Source: CAWDYA01 sp963806495 (GTDB taxonomy: Bacteria > Acidobacteriota > Polarisedimenticolia > JACPZX01 > DASXTC01). From it: a DNA stretch of 64,000 nucleotides. The notes beneath the pieces are model-generated. The model saw only the letters and a list, made by a program, of their open reading frames with translations, did not search any database and was not told the DNA's origin. Made by a program: the position numbers and the translations under genes. Below are positions 1-8,776 of this stretch, piece by piece. The stretch's first letter is position 1, and every line of letters begins with the position of its first letter. Where the stretch lies: NCBI GenBank assembly GCA_963806495.1, contig CAWDYA010000006.1:1-64000 (forward strand), given 5' to 3'.

Positions 1-68
1 GGCTCGGACGCGCCGCTCGCGCTTGGCCGACCATTGTCGCCGCTGAGGCCGGCGATTACAATATCCCG

Positions 69-1450
69 TCACGGTGATCGCTCGGGTGGGTCGGCCGTTC
101 GCGAGGGCGGGAACGAGCGGATCATCCACAGCAGCAGGATCAGGCCCGGCAGCGCCGCGACGAAGGTGATGACGAAAAAGGTCGACCAGTCGACCGGTCG
201 GCGAGCCAGCCGGCGCCGGACGACATCACCGTCCGCGACAGCGCCATCAGCGACGTCAGCAGCGCGTACTGGGTGGCGGTGTAGGCGACGTTGCAGAGGC
301 TGGACAGATAGGCGACGAAAGCGGTGGTGCCCATGCCGGTGGTGACGTTCTCCAGCGCGATGGTCACCGCCAGCATCCACAGCTCGTTGCCGACGGCGGC
401 CTGGGCGACGAAGACGAGATTGGAGCCGCCATCAGCACGCCGCAGACCATCAGGCCCCGAAGTGAAGCCGATGCGCGCCAGCGACAAGGCCGCCGAGCAG
501 GCCGCCGCCGATGGTGGCGACGACGCCGAACAGTTTAACCACCTCGGCGATTTCGGTCTTGGTGAAGCCGAACTCGAGAAAGAACGGCACCTTCATCACC
601 GCCAGCACGGCGTCGCCGAACTTGTAGAGCATGATGAACATCAGGATCCACAGCCAGCCGCGTGCGGCTCATGAACTCGATGAACGGGCAGATGGCGGCT
701 GGCGTATATCCACGCCCGCGCCTCGGCGACGGCTGGCGGCAGATGCCGCTTGGTTTCGAGAAACGCCTCGGCGCGCTCCTGCAACTCGATGGATTCGCGC
801 GTGATGGGCGCTCCGGTTCGGGGTTGCCAGGATGGTGACCATGCCCACCACCACCATCGCCGCCATGATGCGAGAACACCACCGGCCAGGACAACGCCTC
901 GGCGAGGATCAGTCCCACCGCCGCCGCGCCAAGCTGGCCAATGCGCCAGCCGAAGACGATCGTCGCCGCGCCGGCCGCCAGCTTGCGTTCCTCCAGGATC
1001 TCGACGCGGTAGGCGTCGATGGACGACGTCCTGGCTGGCCGACGCGAACGCCATCGCAGCGGCGAAGCCGCGTCACGGCGATGCCGGCGACCGGGTCGGT
1101 GAAGCCCATGGCGGCGATGGCGGCCAGCAGCAGGATCTGGGCGGCGAGCGCCCAGCCGCGGCGCCGCCCAGCCAGCGGGTGAACAGCGGCAGCGGCATGC
1201 GGTCGATCGAGCGGCGCCGGACAGGAACTTCAGCGAATACGGCAGGCTGACCAGGGCGAACAGGCCGATCTCGGTCTTGGAGACGCCCGATTCGGTCAGC
1301 CAGGCGGTCAGCGGTTCGGCCAGGATCCCGAAGGGCAGGCCGCTGACGAGAAGCCGAGGAAAGACATGGACAGGACCCGGCGGTCGAGGTAGACCGGCGG
1401 CCACCGCCGGCCGGCCCCGTCGCCGCGACGTGGCGGCGCCGCTCCCGCGG
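69..1450 (-). pseudogene. AmpG-like MFS permease, broken by many frame changes
   Basis: Pieces in all three minus-strand frames line up, in order, with an AmpG/PAT-family major facilitator permease (inner-membrane uptake of muropeptides or acyl-CoA in known relatives). The N-terminal part includes LPFGILAEPLTAWLTESGV followed by SLPYSLKFL. The middle has the segment around DAYRVEILEERKLAAGA, then KFGDAVLAVMKVPFFLEFGF. The end has LENVTTGMGTTAFVAYLSSL and a last hydrophobic segment before the stop at 69-71. At least six frame changes separate these pieces, so no intact product is encoded as written. The exact start is unclear. It lies just downstream of the sugar kinase on the same strand. The whole 1-4020 stretch shares this high indel load, so sequencing or assembly error is as likely as true decay. 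Family call is from recognisable motifs; substrate is not assigned. Confidence 0.7.
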
Positions 1451-1454
1451 CGGC

Positions 1455-2458
1455 CATCTAGCCAAGCTTCGGCCCGGATCAGCTGGCGCAGCGGCACCTC
1501 GGCGCGGGCGCCGACGTGGCAGATGACCTCCGCGGCGGTGATGGCTGCCCATGCGGGCGCAGCGGCTCCAGGCGCAGGCCATGGGTTAGGCCAGCAGAAA
1601 GCCGGCCGCAAAGGCGTCGCCGGCGCCGGTGGTGTCGACGACTGCGTCCACCGGCTCGGCGTCGACCACGTGCACCTCGTCGTCGGCGATGATCACCGAG
1701 CCCTTTTCGGAGCGGGTCAGCGCCGCGATCGGCAGTGGCCCGACCCGCTGCAGGGCGGCGTCGAAGGAATGCTCCTGGATAGAGCGAGACGATCTCGTCC
1801 TCGTTGGCGAACAGGACGTCGACGTGGTTGTCGACCAGATCGAGAAAGTCGGCCCGGTGGCGGTCGACGCAGAACGGATCGGACAGGCTGAGCGCCACCG
1901 TGCGGCCGGCCTCGTGGGCAAGCCGCGCCGCCTTGACGAACGCCTGCTTGGCCGCGGGGCGGTCCCACAGATAGCCTTCCAGGTAGGTCACCTTGGGCGG
2001 AGGCGATCGAGCTGCTGCGTCGATATCCTCCGGGCCCGAGCTCGGAGCTGACGCCGAGGAACGTCTGCATGGTGCGGTGGGCGTCCGGCGTCACCAGGAT
2101 CAGGCACCGCGCCGGTCGACGGCCCCGTTGGTGGCGGGCGGCGTGGTGAAGGTGATGCCGAGCGACGATGATGTCGTGACGGAAGATGGCGCCGAGCTGA
2201 TCGTCGCGCGACCTTGCCGATGAACCCGCCCTTGCCGCCGAGCGACGCCAGCGCGGCGATGGTGTTGGCGGCCGAGCCGCCGGACACTTCCACCGCCGGC
2301 CCCATCTTGCCGTAGAGCGATTCGGCGGTTTCGGCGTCGATCAGCGTCATCGTCCCCTTGTTGAGGCCGTGGCGGCGATGAACGCGTCGTCGGCATGGGC
2401 CAATGACATCGACGATGGCGTTGCCGATGCCGACCACGTCATGCCTTGCTTCCGCCAT
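1455..2458 (-). pseudogene. PfkB-family sugar/adenosine kinase, frameshifted
   Basis: The product would be a PfkB (ribokinase-like) kinase close to bacterial adenosine kinases, which phosphorylate adenosine or a related nucleoside or sugar with ATP. The N-terminus reads MAEARHDVVGIGNAIVDVI, followed by the substrate-loop GGSAANTIAALASLGG. The C-terminal PfkB signature DTTGAGDAFAAGF, with its catalytic Asp, is present at about 1610-1650. These lie in different frames, and at least three frame changes break the gene. The start at 2456-2458 follows an AGAGGACC ribosome-binding site. The end near 1455 is approximate because the final frame is uncertain. It is transcribed towards the AmpG-like gene and divergently from the EI24-type gene. 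The sequence style is alphaproteobacterial, an inference from the protein type. Confidence 0.75.
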
Positions 2459-2628
2459 GTTTAGGTCCTCTCATCGCAGTGGGTGGCGGCAGTATACCGG
2501 CGGCCGGGGCGCGGACAAGCCTCGCCGGCGAAAGCGCCGTCCGCGTCCCTTGCGCCGGGGTCGCGCGAAAGCTAAACCTTAATAAAGTCCGACCGACCAC
2601 GCGGCCTCTCATTCCCGGAGCGAGACCA

Positions 2629-3349
2629 GTGATCAAAGCATTTTCCAAGGCCATCGCTCAGTTCGGCGATCCGAACATCCGGCGCGTCGTCTGGATCAGC
2701 GTCGGCGCTTCCGCCGCCATCTTCGCGCTGTTGTGGCTGGGGTCGGCTTTCTTCTGACCGACACGTCGTTCTTCGACATCGGCTGGCTGGAAACGGCGGT
2801 GGACGTGCTCGGCGGGCTCGCCACCCTGGTCATCACCTGGCTGTTGTTTCCGGCCGTGGTCAGCGCCACGGTCGGCTTTTTGCTCGACCGGGTCGCCGAC
2901 GCGGTGGAGGAAAGGCACTATCCGCAGCTGCCCGAGGTGCGCGGGACGCCGATGGGCGAAATCATCTCGACGACGCGCGGTTTCTCGCCCTCATGGTCGG
3001 CGTGAACTTGGTGATCCTGATTTTCCTTCTGTTTCCGCCGGTATTCCCTTTTGTGTTCTTCGGCGTCAACGGATATCTTATGGGCCGCGAGTATTTTGAA
3101 CTGGTGGCGTTGCGCCGGCTTCAACCGGCCGAGGCCAAGGCGCTGAGAAAACGGCATCAAGGCACGCTGTTCGCGGCCGGCGTGATCGCGGCTTTCGTGC
3201 TTACCGTGCCCTTCGTCAATCTGCTGGCGCCGATCATCGCCACCGCCGCGATGGTGCACCTGCTCGAGGGCTGGCGCACGCGGGAATTGCGGATTTCTAC
3301 GGCGCCGGCATCCGAGGCCGCCCTGACACGTGAGAAGGAGAGACAATAG
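2629..3349 (+). pseudogene. EI24/CysZ-like membrane protein, frameshifted
   Basis: Three reading-frame segments make one EI24-domain (CysZ/DUF540-like) integral membrane protein of about 240 residues. Members of this family include the sulfate transporter CysZ; many others have no known substrate. The GTG at 2629 is chosen because GGAG lies about 10 bases upstream and IKAFSKAIAQFGDPNIRR follows directly. A first membrane segment ends near 2755, where the frame changes. The second segment has a Leu/Val-rich helix and AVEERHYPQLPEV. A second frame change near 2985 leads into hydrophobic helices and MGREYFELVALRRL, a conserved family region, and the stop is at 3347-3349. The bactofilin gene begins 2 bases later, so the two are probably co-transcribed. 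Confidence 0.7.
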
Positions 3350-3351
3350 CT

Positions 3352-4020
3352 ATGTTTCGCAAAAAGAGCGATTCGGGTGACGACGGGCCGAAGGGTCCGG
3401 CGGACGACACGATTACACGGGCCGGGAACCGGCGCCCAAGCGTCTCCGCCCCGAGAGGGCCGCAGATCCCGACACGCCCGCCCGGCGGCGCCGGTTTCCA
3501 TCCGGACATCCCCCAGCGGCCGGCGGACGCCTCCGGCGCGCCGAACGGGCGCGACGGTCCGAAGCCAAGCCCCCGCCCAGTGAAGGAAAATCCATGGCGA
3601 ACTCGGTTGATAAGAACACGCTCATCGTCGGCGAGGATATCCGGCTCAAAGGCGAGATCACGTCTTGCGATAAATTGGTGATCGAGGGCCACGTTGAGAT
3701 TTCCTTAACCAATGGCAGGCAAATTGAGATCGGGCAGAGCGGCGTGTTCACCGGCCGGGCCGAGGTGCAGGAGGCCGATATCTCCGGGCACTTCGACGGC
3801 GATCTGACGGCGCACGAGCGATTGGTCGTCCGGTCCACCGGCCATATCACCGGCACCATCCGCTACGGCCGCATCGTCATCGAGGCCGGCGGCGAGATCG
3901 TCGGCTCGGTGGAGGCGATGACGGGCGCGGGCGCCGGCAAATCCGCCGGCGCGGCCGCGTCGAAAACCCAGGACCAGCCGGCGCCGCCGCCCTCGGGCCC
4001 CGGCGGCGGGGCGTCCGCCA
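3352..4020 (+). CDS. bactofilin, frameshifted and cut at the junction
   Basis: Bactofilins are small beta-helical proteins that polymerise into membrane-associated cytoskeletal filaments and often guide cell-wall enzymes. The ATG at 3352 follows GAAGGAGAG. It begins a charged, Pro-rich N-terminal tail (MFRKKSDSGDDGPKG). The frame must change near 3500-3560 to join the beta-helix core that continues from 3543, giving SEAKPPPSEGKSMANSVDKN. The core has the typical short repeats: VGEDIRLKGEI, VIEGHVE, IGQSGVFTGRAEVQEADISG, ERLVVRSTGHITGTIRYGR and IEAGGEIVGSVEAM. After the core comes a Pro/Gly-rich tail. The frame stays open past 4020, but the sequence there belongs in another frame to a TPR protein, so the natural C-terminus is missing. 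Confidence 0.85.
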
Positions 4021-4028
4021 GAAACCGA
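4008..4028. other. probable chimeric join between two genomes
   Basis: Upstream sequence encodes the Pro/Gly-rich tail of a bactofilin in one frame. From 4021 another frame immediately encodes ETDCLYLTGLPVPADMKG, which matches the C-terminal part of alkaline-phosphatase-superfamily phosphodiesterases and not a protein start. Both genes are cut mid-coding at the same point. The frame-change density also drops sharply here. A contig misjoin explains this best; an illegitimate recombination event is the alternative. Confidence 0.6.
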
Positions 4029-5433
4029 CTGCCTGTACCTGACGGGACTCCCCGTGCCGGCCGACATGAAGGGCCGCACGATCCTCGAGCCGGTCGACGC
4101 TGCGTTCCAGCACCGTTACCCGATGACCACGGTGGCCACCTACGAGACGACGCCCCGCGCCACATCGGCCGACGTCGCCAGGGTGCCGGGGAGCTCGGCG
4201 GAGATCGACGAGGAAATCCTCGCCAAGCTGAGATCGCTCGGATACATCTCGTCCACCGATATCTCGGTCGGCGACGCTCCCTCCGCGGGAGACACGCCGG
4301 CGACCCTGACGAACCTCTTCAACACCGCAACACTGAAGCTCGCCGCCGGCGACCTGGCCGGAAGCGAGAAGGCGACGCGCGCGATCCTCGAACACGTCCC
4401 GGATCATGCCGAATCGCACGCGCTGCTCTCGCAGATCCTGGAGGCGAAGGGAGACGACGAGCAGGCGTTGACGGAGGCGCGGACCGCCCTCAACCTGATG
4501 AAGGAGCCGTCCGAACGGGTGGTGAACCAGTACTGCCAGCTCTCCCGCAAGCTGTCGAGGCTCGATGACGCCGGGGCCTTTTTCCTGAGATACGCGCAGC
4601 TCCGGCCGGGACGGGGCGAGCCATGGCTCGGCCTCGGCACGGTGCAGTCCATGTCGGGCGAGCTGAAGGCCGCGGAGGCCTCGTTCCTGCGCGCACTCGA
4701 CCTGAGTCCGCGGTCGCGTGGTGCCGTGACCGGGCTGTTCAACCTCTACGACAAGGGACAGCGATCGAAGGAGATCCAGGCGAGCATCGAGAAGGCCGTG
4801 TCGGTCAACCCCGACTCGTCGGCCCCCCATACGCTGCTCGGGATGATCTACTCACGGCAGGGCGAGTTTCAGAAGGCCGAGACCCAGATCCGCAAGGCGC
4901 TCGAGCTGGAGCCCGAGGGGGACCTGGCCACCGCGGCGCTGGGTGATCTGATGGTCGACACCGGACGGCTCGAGCAGGCCCGACAGCTTCTCGAGAAGGC
5001 GGTGGCCCGCGACGGGAACCAGGCCGAGGTCCGGATGGCCCTCGGCAGGGTCTACACCAAGCTACGCCGGCTGGGAGAGGCCACCCGCGAAATGGAGGAG
5101 GCGGTGAGGATCGACCCCGCCTCCGCTGCCGCGCATGCCCAACTCGCCATCATCCTGCTGATGCAGGAGCAGCCGGTGCGGGCCATTCCCCATGCCGAGG
5201 AGGCTCTGCAGCTCGACCCCGAGATGTACGAGCTGCACCTGCATCTCGCCGTCGCATACCACGGGCTGAAGCGCATGCGGGAGTGCGAGGCCCATCTGCT
5301 GGAGGCGGTGAAGGCGCGGCCGGAAGATCCGGAGCCACACCGTCTGCTGGCGAGCCTCTACGATGAGACGGGAAGGCGCCAGGATGCCGATGAGCAGCGC
5401 GCCCTGCTGAAGGAGATCACGAGCGGGCGGTGA
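4021..5433 (+). CDS. phosphodiesterase C-terminus with TPR domain, 5'-truncated
   Basis: The open frame enters from the junction at 4021 with CLYLTGLPVPADMKGRTILE, the conserved closing segment of type I phosphodiesterase/nucleotide pyrophosphatase proteins, so the N-terminal catalytic domain is missing. The ATG at 4054 lies inside that motif and is not a natural start. The rest, about 400 residues, is a solenoid of roughly ten tetratricopeptide repeats, for example AHAQLAIILLMQEQPVRAIP and ELHLHLAVAYHGLKRMRE, ending in a charged tail. In this family the phosphodiesterase-TPR fusion is usually exported or membrane-linked, and the TPRs bind partners. No neighbour suggests a specific substrate. 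Confidence 0.75.
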   Translation, partial: ETDCLYLTGLPVPADMKGRTILEPVDAAFQHRYPMTTVATYETTPRATSADVARVPGSSAEIDEEILAKLRSLGYISSTDISVGDAPSAGDTPATLTNLFNTATLKLAAGDLAGSEKATRAILEHVPDHAESHALLSQILEAKGDDEQALTEARTALNLMKEPSERVVNQYCQLSRKLSRLDDAGAFFLRYAQLRPGRGEPWLGLGTVQSMSGELKAAEASFLRALDLSPRSRGAVTGLFNLYDKGQRSKEIQASIEKAVSVNPDSSAPHTLLGMIYSRQGEFQKAETQIRKALELEPEGDLATAALGDLMVDTGRLEQARQLLEKAVARDGNQAEVRMALGRVYTKLRRLGEATREMEEAVRIDPASAAAHAQLAIILLMQEQPVRAIPHAEEALQLDPEMYELHLHLAVAYHGLKRMRECEAHLLEAVKARPEDPEPHRLLASLYDETGRRQDADEQRALLKEITSGR

Positions 5434-5467
5434 AACCACCCGCCCGCACTCGTGAGCTCATGGCCCG

Positions 5468-5496
5468 GGGCGGGGGTCCGCCGGGACCCCCTGCCC
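5468..5496 (+). terminator. strong GC hairpin after the TPR gene
   Basis: GGGGGTCC (5472-5479) pairs perfectly with GGACCCCC (5484-5491) around a four-base loop, and outer GGGC/GCCC bases extend it across one bulge. It begins about 35 bases after the TPR stop codon. No T-tract follows, so it could be a Rho-assisted or weak terminator. The rest of the 5434-5730 gap shows no gene that I can support. Confidence 0.4.
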
Positions 5497-5730
5497 GAAA
5501 TCCGACGGCATCCCCCGCTCCCGGACAACCCGCCCGTCCGCCGCTCGGCAAGACGAACGGAACTCGCATGAATGAGTGCATCCGTTCGGGGGACAACGAT
5601 CCTGCCTGTCGGGAGCTGTTACCGCCGGTAAGACCCCATTCTCTTCAATGAATGCAATACTTCTTTTACCGCCCCGCCGGGATGCTGTCAAGAGAATTCC
5701 CCGGGGAATCCGAAACAGCCCGTCGGACGG

Positions 5731-7098
5731 TCACTTTCCGCAGAAATCCGCGAGAGCATTGTAGAAAATCCGCACACCCCGTGACAGCTCCGCCACCGGC
5801 ACCCGCTCCGCATCGCCGTGCATCGAGGCGATGATCCCCGCATCGAGCACCATCGGCGTCAGCCCGTACGCCCCGGCGCCCTTCACCCGGAAGGCGTTCG
5901 AGTCGGTGCCGTAGGGGATCAGCATCGGAGCCACGGTCGCGTCGGGATGCTCGGCACGGATCGCCTTCTGAAGCGCCGCGAACAGCGGCGTGTCGCTCGG
6001 CGTGACCGGTGTCTGGTCCATCCGGTAGGTGGTCTCGAAGGTGACGTGGCCGTCGCCGCCCGCGGTCTTCATCAGATCCGCGATGAACCCGTCGATGTCG
6101 GTGTCCGGAAGGAGCCGGCAGTCGAGCGTCGCCACCGCGGTCGAAGGGATGACATTCGGCTTGGGCGGATCGCCAACGCCGGAACGCAGCGTGGTGATGG
6201 AGACCGTGTCGTGGCTCAGGGCGTTGGTGAACTTGTTCGGAGCGAGCGGGCCGATGCGGCGGATCAGCTCGTCGAGGATCGCGTTGCTTCCCGCGGGAAC
6301 ATGACGCGCGGCGATGGCGGCGAGGGACTTCGCGAGCCTGTCGTTCGCGTTGTCCGGGATCGGCTGCGACCCATGCCCCGCGGTCCCCGAGGCGACCAGC
6401 CTCCCCCAGACCATCTTCTTCTCCGCGACCGACACGCCGAAGACCAGCCGTCCGTCGGCCGCCAGCACGTCGCGGGCGCCGAACCCGCCTTCGTCGAGCA
6501 CGTACTCGGGATCGAGCTCGTCCCAGTGGTGCTCGATCATCCACCGCGCGCCGTGCTCCCCCCCGCTCTCCTCGTCGGCCGACGCCATCAGCAGGATGTC
6601 CCGCACACGAGGGACGTGCTGGCGCTTGAGCTCGATGAGCGAGAGCAGGTGGATCACGCCGATGTCCTTCATGTCCACCGAGCCCCGGCCGTACATGTAT
6701 CCGTCACGTATCGCCGCGCTGAACGGATCGACCGGCCATCGTGACGGGTCCACCGGCACGACGTCCATGTGATGCAGCAGGAGCAGCGGCCTGGCCCGGC
6801 CGGCGGCGGGTACGGGTGTGGTGGCCGGCAGCCTGGCCAGCAGGTTCACCTTGCCGGGCGCCGATTCGAACAGCCTCGCCTCGATCCCCTCCCGGTCGAG
6901 GATCCCCTTCAGGAAGGCGGCCGTGGCGGCCGTGTCGGCGGGCGGGTTGACCGACCTGATCCGGACGTACCGTCCCAGCAGGTCGATCGCCTCCTTCGAT
7001 ACCGCGTCCCAGTCGGGCTCTCCCGCCCTGACCCCGGCGGACAGCCCGATCGAGGCGATGAGTGTAATGCTGAAGACGAACGCGGTGTGACGCGGCAT
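5731..7098 (-). CDS. secreted M20-family metallopeptidase
   Basis: A 455-residue M20/M25/M40 peptidase, a di-zinc exo- or dipeptidase. It has an N-terminal signal peptide (MPRHTAFVFSITLIASIGLS, cleaved near AGVRAGE), so it acts outside the cytoplasm. Zinc ligands and catalytic residues fall in LLHHMDVVPVDP (His and catalytic Asp), YGRGSVDMK (bridging Asp), SADEESGG (catalytic Glu plus Glu ligand) and the late SMHGDAERVP (His). A central dimerisation/lid domain with VATLDCRLLPDTD interrupts the catalytic domain, as is usual for the family. A GGAGGG-type ribosome-binding site lies upstream of the start. It is divergent from the M16 pair that begins at 7203. Substrate is not predictable, but with the neighbouring M16 proteins it suggests peptide scavenging in the envelope. 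Confidence 0.9.
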   Translation of the reverse strand: MPRHTAFVFSITLIASIGLSAGVRAGEPDWDAVSKEAIDLLGRYVRIRSVNPPADTAATAAFLKGILDREGIEARLFESAPGKVNLLARLPATTPVPAAGRARPLLLLHHMDVVPVDPSRWPVDPFSAAIRDGYMYGRGSVDMKDIGVIHLLSLIELKRQHVPRVRDILLMASADEESGGEHGARWMIEHHWDELDPEYVLDEGGFGARDVLAADGRLVFGVSVAEKKMVWGRLVASGTAGHGSQPIPDNANDRLAKSLAAIAARHVPAGSNAILDELIRRIGPLAPNKFTNALSHDTVSITTLRSGVGDPPKPNVIPSTAVATLDCRLLPDTDIDGFIADLMKTAGGDGHVTFETTYRMDQTPVTPSDTPLFAALQKAIRAEHPDATVAPMLIPYGTDSNAFRVKGAGAYGLTPMVLDAGIIASMHGDAERVPVAELSRGVRIFYNALADFCGK

Positions 7099-7202
7099 GG
7101 GGGCTCCCTCCTCCGCATCATTCTACCGGAAACGAGCCGCCCGACGACAGCGCACCCGGTGCGGCGGCGACACGGCCGGCCGTGGTATCCTCGACGAGCG
7201 CC

Positions 7203-8618
7203 ATGAGATTCCGCCGCCGCCGCTTCTGTTGTCTTCTCCGCGTCCTCCTGCCCCTCGTCCTGCTCCTGATCCCCACCCGTGTCGCCGCCGGGGTCGAACC
7301 TTCGGTTGTCGCGGAACATGGGGCCCCGGGCCTCTACACCTCGGTCTGCGCCAACGGGCTGCCCGTGGTGGCGGACGCCCGGCCGGGGACACGCACGGTG
7401 TTCGCCGAGATCGGAGTCCGGGTCGGCTCGCGGCAGGATCCACCCGGTCTCGCGGGGCTGTCCCACCTCCTCGAGCACCTCCTGTTCAAGGAAGGACACG
7501 GGGCGACACGGGTGTCGAATCCCGCCCTCTCCGCCCTGCGGGCCGCCGGCGCGCTGGTGAACGCCTCCACCGACTTCGAGCTGACCGAGTACCACGCCGA
7601 CCTGCCGGCCGGCCGGTTCGACGAAGGCTGGGATGCGCTCGTGGCGATGGTGGGGCACGCCGATTTCGACGAAGCCGACGTGGAGCGAGAGCGGTCGGTG
7701 GTCCTTCAGGAGGTCGCACTGGGAAAGACCGACCCGCTGGCGATCGTGGCCTATTCGGTGCTGCGCCGCGTGTACCCCGGCAACCCGCTCGGTCAGCCGA
7801 TCATCGGGCGCCGCCGGAGCCTGCGCTCCATCCGGCGCTCCGACCTGATCCGGCACTACCGTCGGTACTACACCCCGGCGGGAATGTTCGCCGTCATCGT
7901 CGGAGATGTCAATCCGACCACCGCGATCGGCCGGGCCTGCGGCACACTCGGCAGCGAGCCGGCCGCAGGGCCTCCCCCGCCCCCGACTCCGCCCCCCGTA
8001 CCCGATGTCACACGCCTGTACCGCTTCCGGACCCTGACCTCGCGCTCGTATCTCCTCGCCGGAGCCCTGACACAGGGCGAGGCGTCCCCCGACGCACCCG
8101 CGCTCGGCCTGCTGGCCACCATCCTCGGTGGCGGCCGCACCTCGCGTCTGTACGGCCGCCTGGTCGATCGGGAAGCCCTCGGAGACGACATGCTCGCTAT
8201 CAGCTTCACGGTCTCCGACGCCGGGGCGTTCGGCGCGGGGACGGCGGTGGACCCGGAGAACGCCCCGCAGGCACGCGCCGCCCTCCTCGAGGAGATGTCC
8301 CGGCTGGCGCGTGAAGCGGTCGGCACGGAGGAGCTTCAGACCGCCCGGCGGCTCGCCCGCGGGCGTCTGGCGCTGCAGTTCGAGACCAATGCCGGCATCG
8401 CCGCCTTCCGGGCCCGCTGCCTGCTCTATGGCCGGCCGGTCGACCGCGACACCTTCCTGGCGCGAATCGACGGGCTGACACCCGATGACCTCCTGGCCGC
8501 CGCCCGCAGGACCTGGGGCGAGACGACGCCCGGGCCGACGATGATCGAGGTGCTTCCCGCGCGCGGGCTCGGCAAGCTGATCGCGGCGCTGCGATTCCTG
8601 ATCTTCAGGAGGATATGA
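7203..8618 (+). CDS. M16-family peptidase, catalytic subunit type
   Basis: A 471-residue insulinase-like zinc peptidase. The ATG at 7203 is preferred over an in-frame start at 7182 because an Arg-rich signal peptide (MRFRRRRFCC then a Leu-rich core to RVAAG) follows it. The inverted zinc motif HLLEH is at residues 88-92 and the downstream Glu ligand lies in the ERERSVVLQE region, so this half should be catalytic. A Pro-rich linker (PPPPPTPPP) separates the N-terminal and C-terminal M16 domains. The C-terminal domain has the substrate-clamp region around GGGRTSRLYGRL. The next gene is an M16 protein without the zinc motif. Together they match the known arrangement of catalytic/non-catalytic M16 heterodimers in the periplasm. 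Confidence 0.9.
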   Translation: MRFRRRRFCCLLRVLLPLVLLLIPTRVAAGVEPSVVAEHGAPGLYTSVCANGLPVVADARPGTRTVFAEIGVRVGSRQDPPGLAGLSHLLEHLLFKEGHGATRVSNPALSALRAAGALVNASTDFELTEYHADLPAGRFDEGWDALVAMVGHADFDEADVERERSVVLQEVALGKTDPLAIVAYSVLRRVYPGNPLGQPIIGRRRSLRSIRRSDLIRHYRRYYTPAGMFAVIVGDVNPTTAIGRACGTLGSEPAAGPPPPPTPPPVPDVTRLYRFRTLTSRSYLLAGALTQGEASPDAPALGLLATILGGGRTSRLYGRLVDREALGDDMLAISFTVSDAGAFGAGTAVDPENAPQARAALLEEMSRLAREAVGTEELQTARRLARGRLALQFETNAGIAAFRARCLLYGRPVDRDTFLARIDGLTPDDLLAAARRTWGETTPGPTMIEVLPARGLGKLIAALRFLIFRRI

Positions 8619-8621
8619 GGA

Positions 8622-8773
8622 GAAAATGCCCCCCACTGGTGTGAAGATGTCCGGAGCCGCCGCGCCCACCGCGCACTTCCCGGCGGGCGGCGCCGGGAAC
8701 GGAAGAACCGCTGCAAGACTCTGGAAGAAGACATCTTGACCCAGGTTTCTTCACACCAGTGGGGGGCATTTTC
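8622..8773. mobile_element. MITE-like element with 26-bp perfect inverted repeats
   Basis: Terminal arms at 8622-8647 and 8748-8773 are perfect reverse complements over 26 bases; they begin GAAAATGCCCCCC and end in its complement. Inside them, AAGATGT (8644-8650) pairs with ACATCTT (8731-8737), and TTCCCGGC (8677-8684) pairs with GCCGGGAA (8692-8699). No protein is encoded. The element begins 3 bases after the first M16 stop and ends 3 bases before the start of the second. It could be a miniature transposable element whose ends recall IS21-like termini, or a repetitive intergenic palindrome. I see no clear target duplication. Confidence 0.6.
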
Positions 8774-8776
8774 GAC

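Noticed and set aside
4054..4056. ATG at 4054 as the start of the TPR gene
   Set aside because: It lies inside the conserved phosphodiesterase closing motif, and the frame is open and conserved from 4021. It is an internal Met of a truncated gene.
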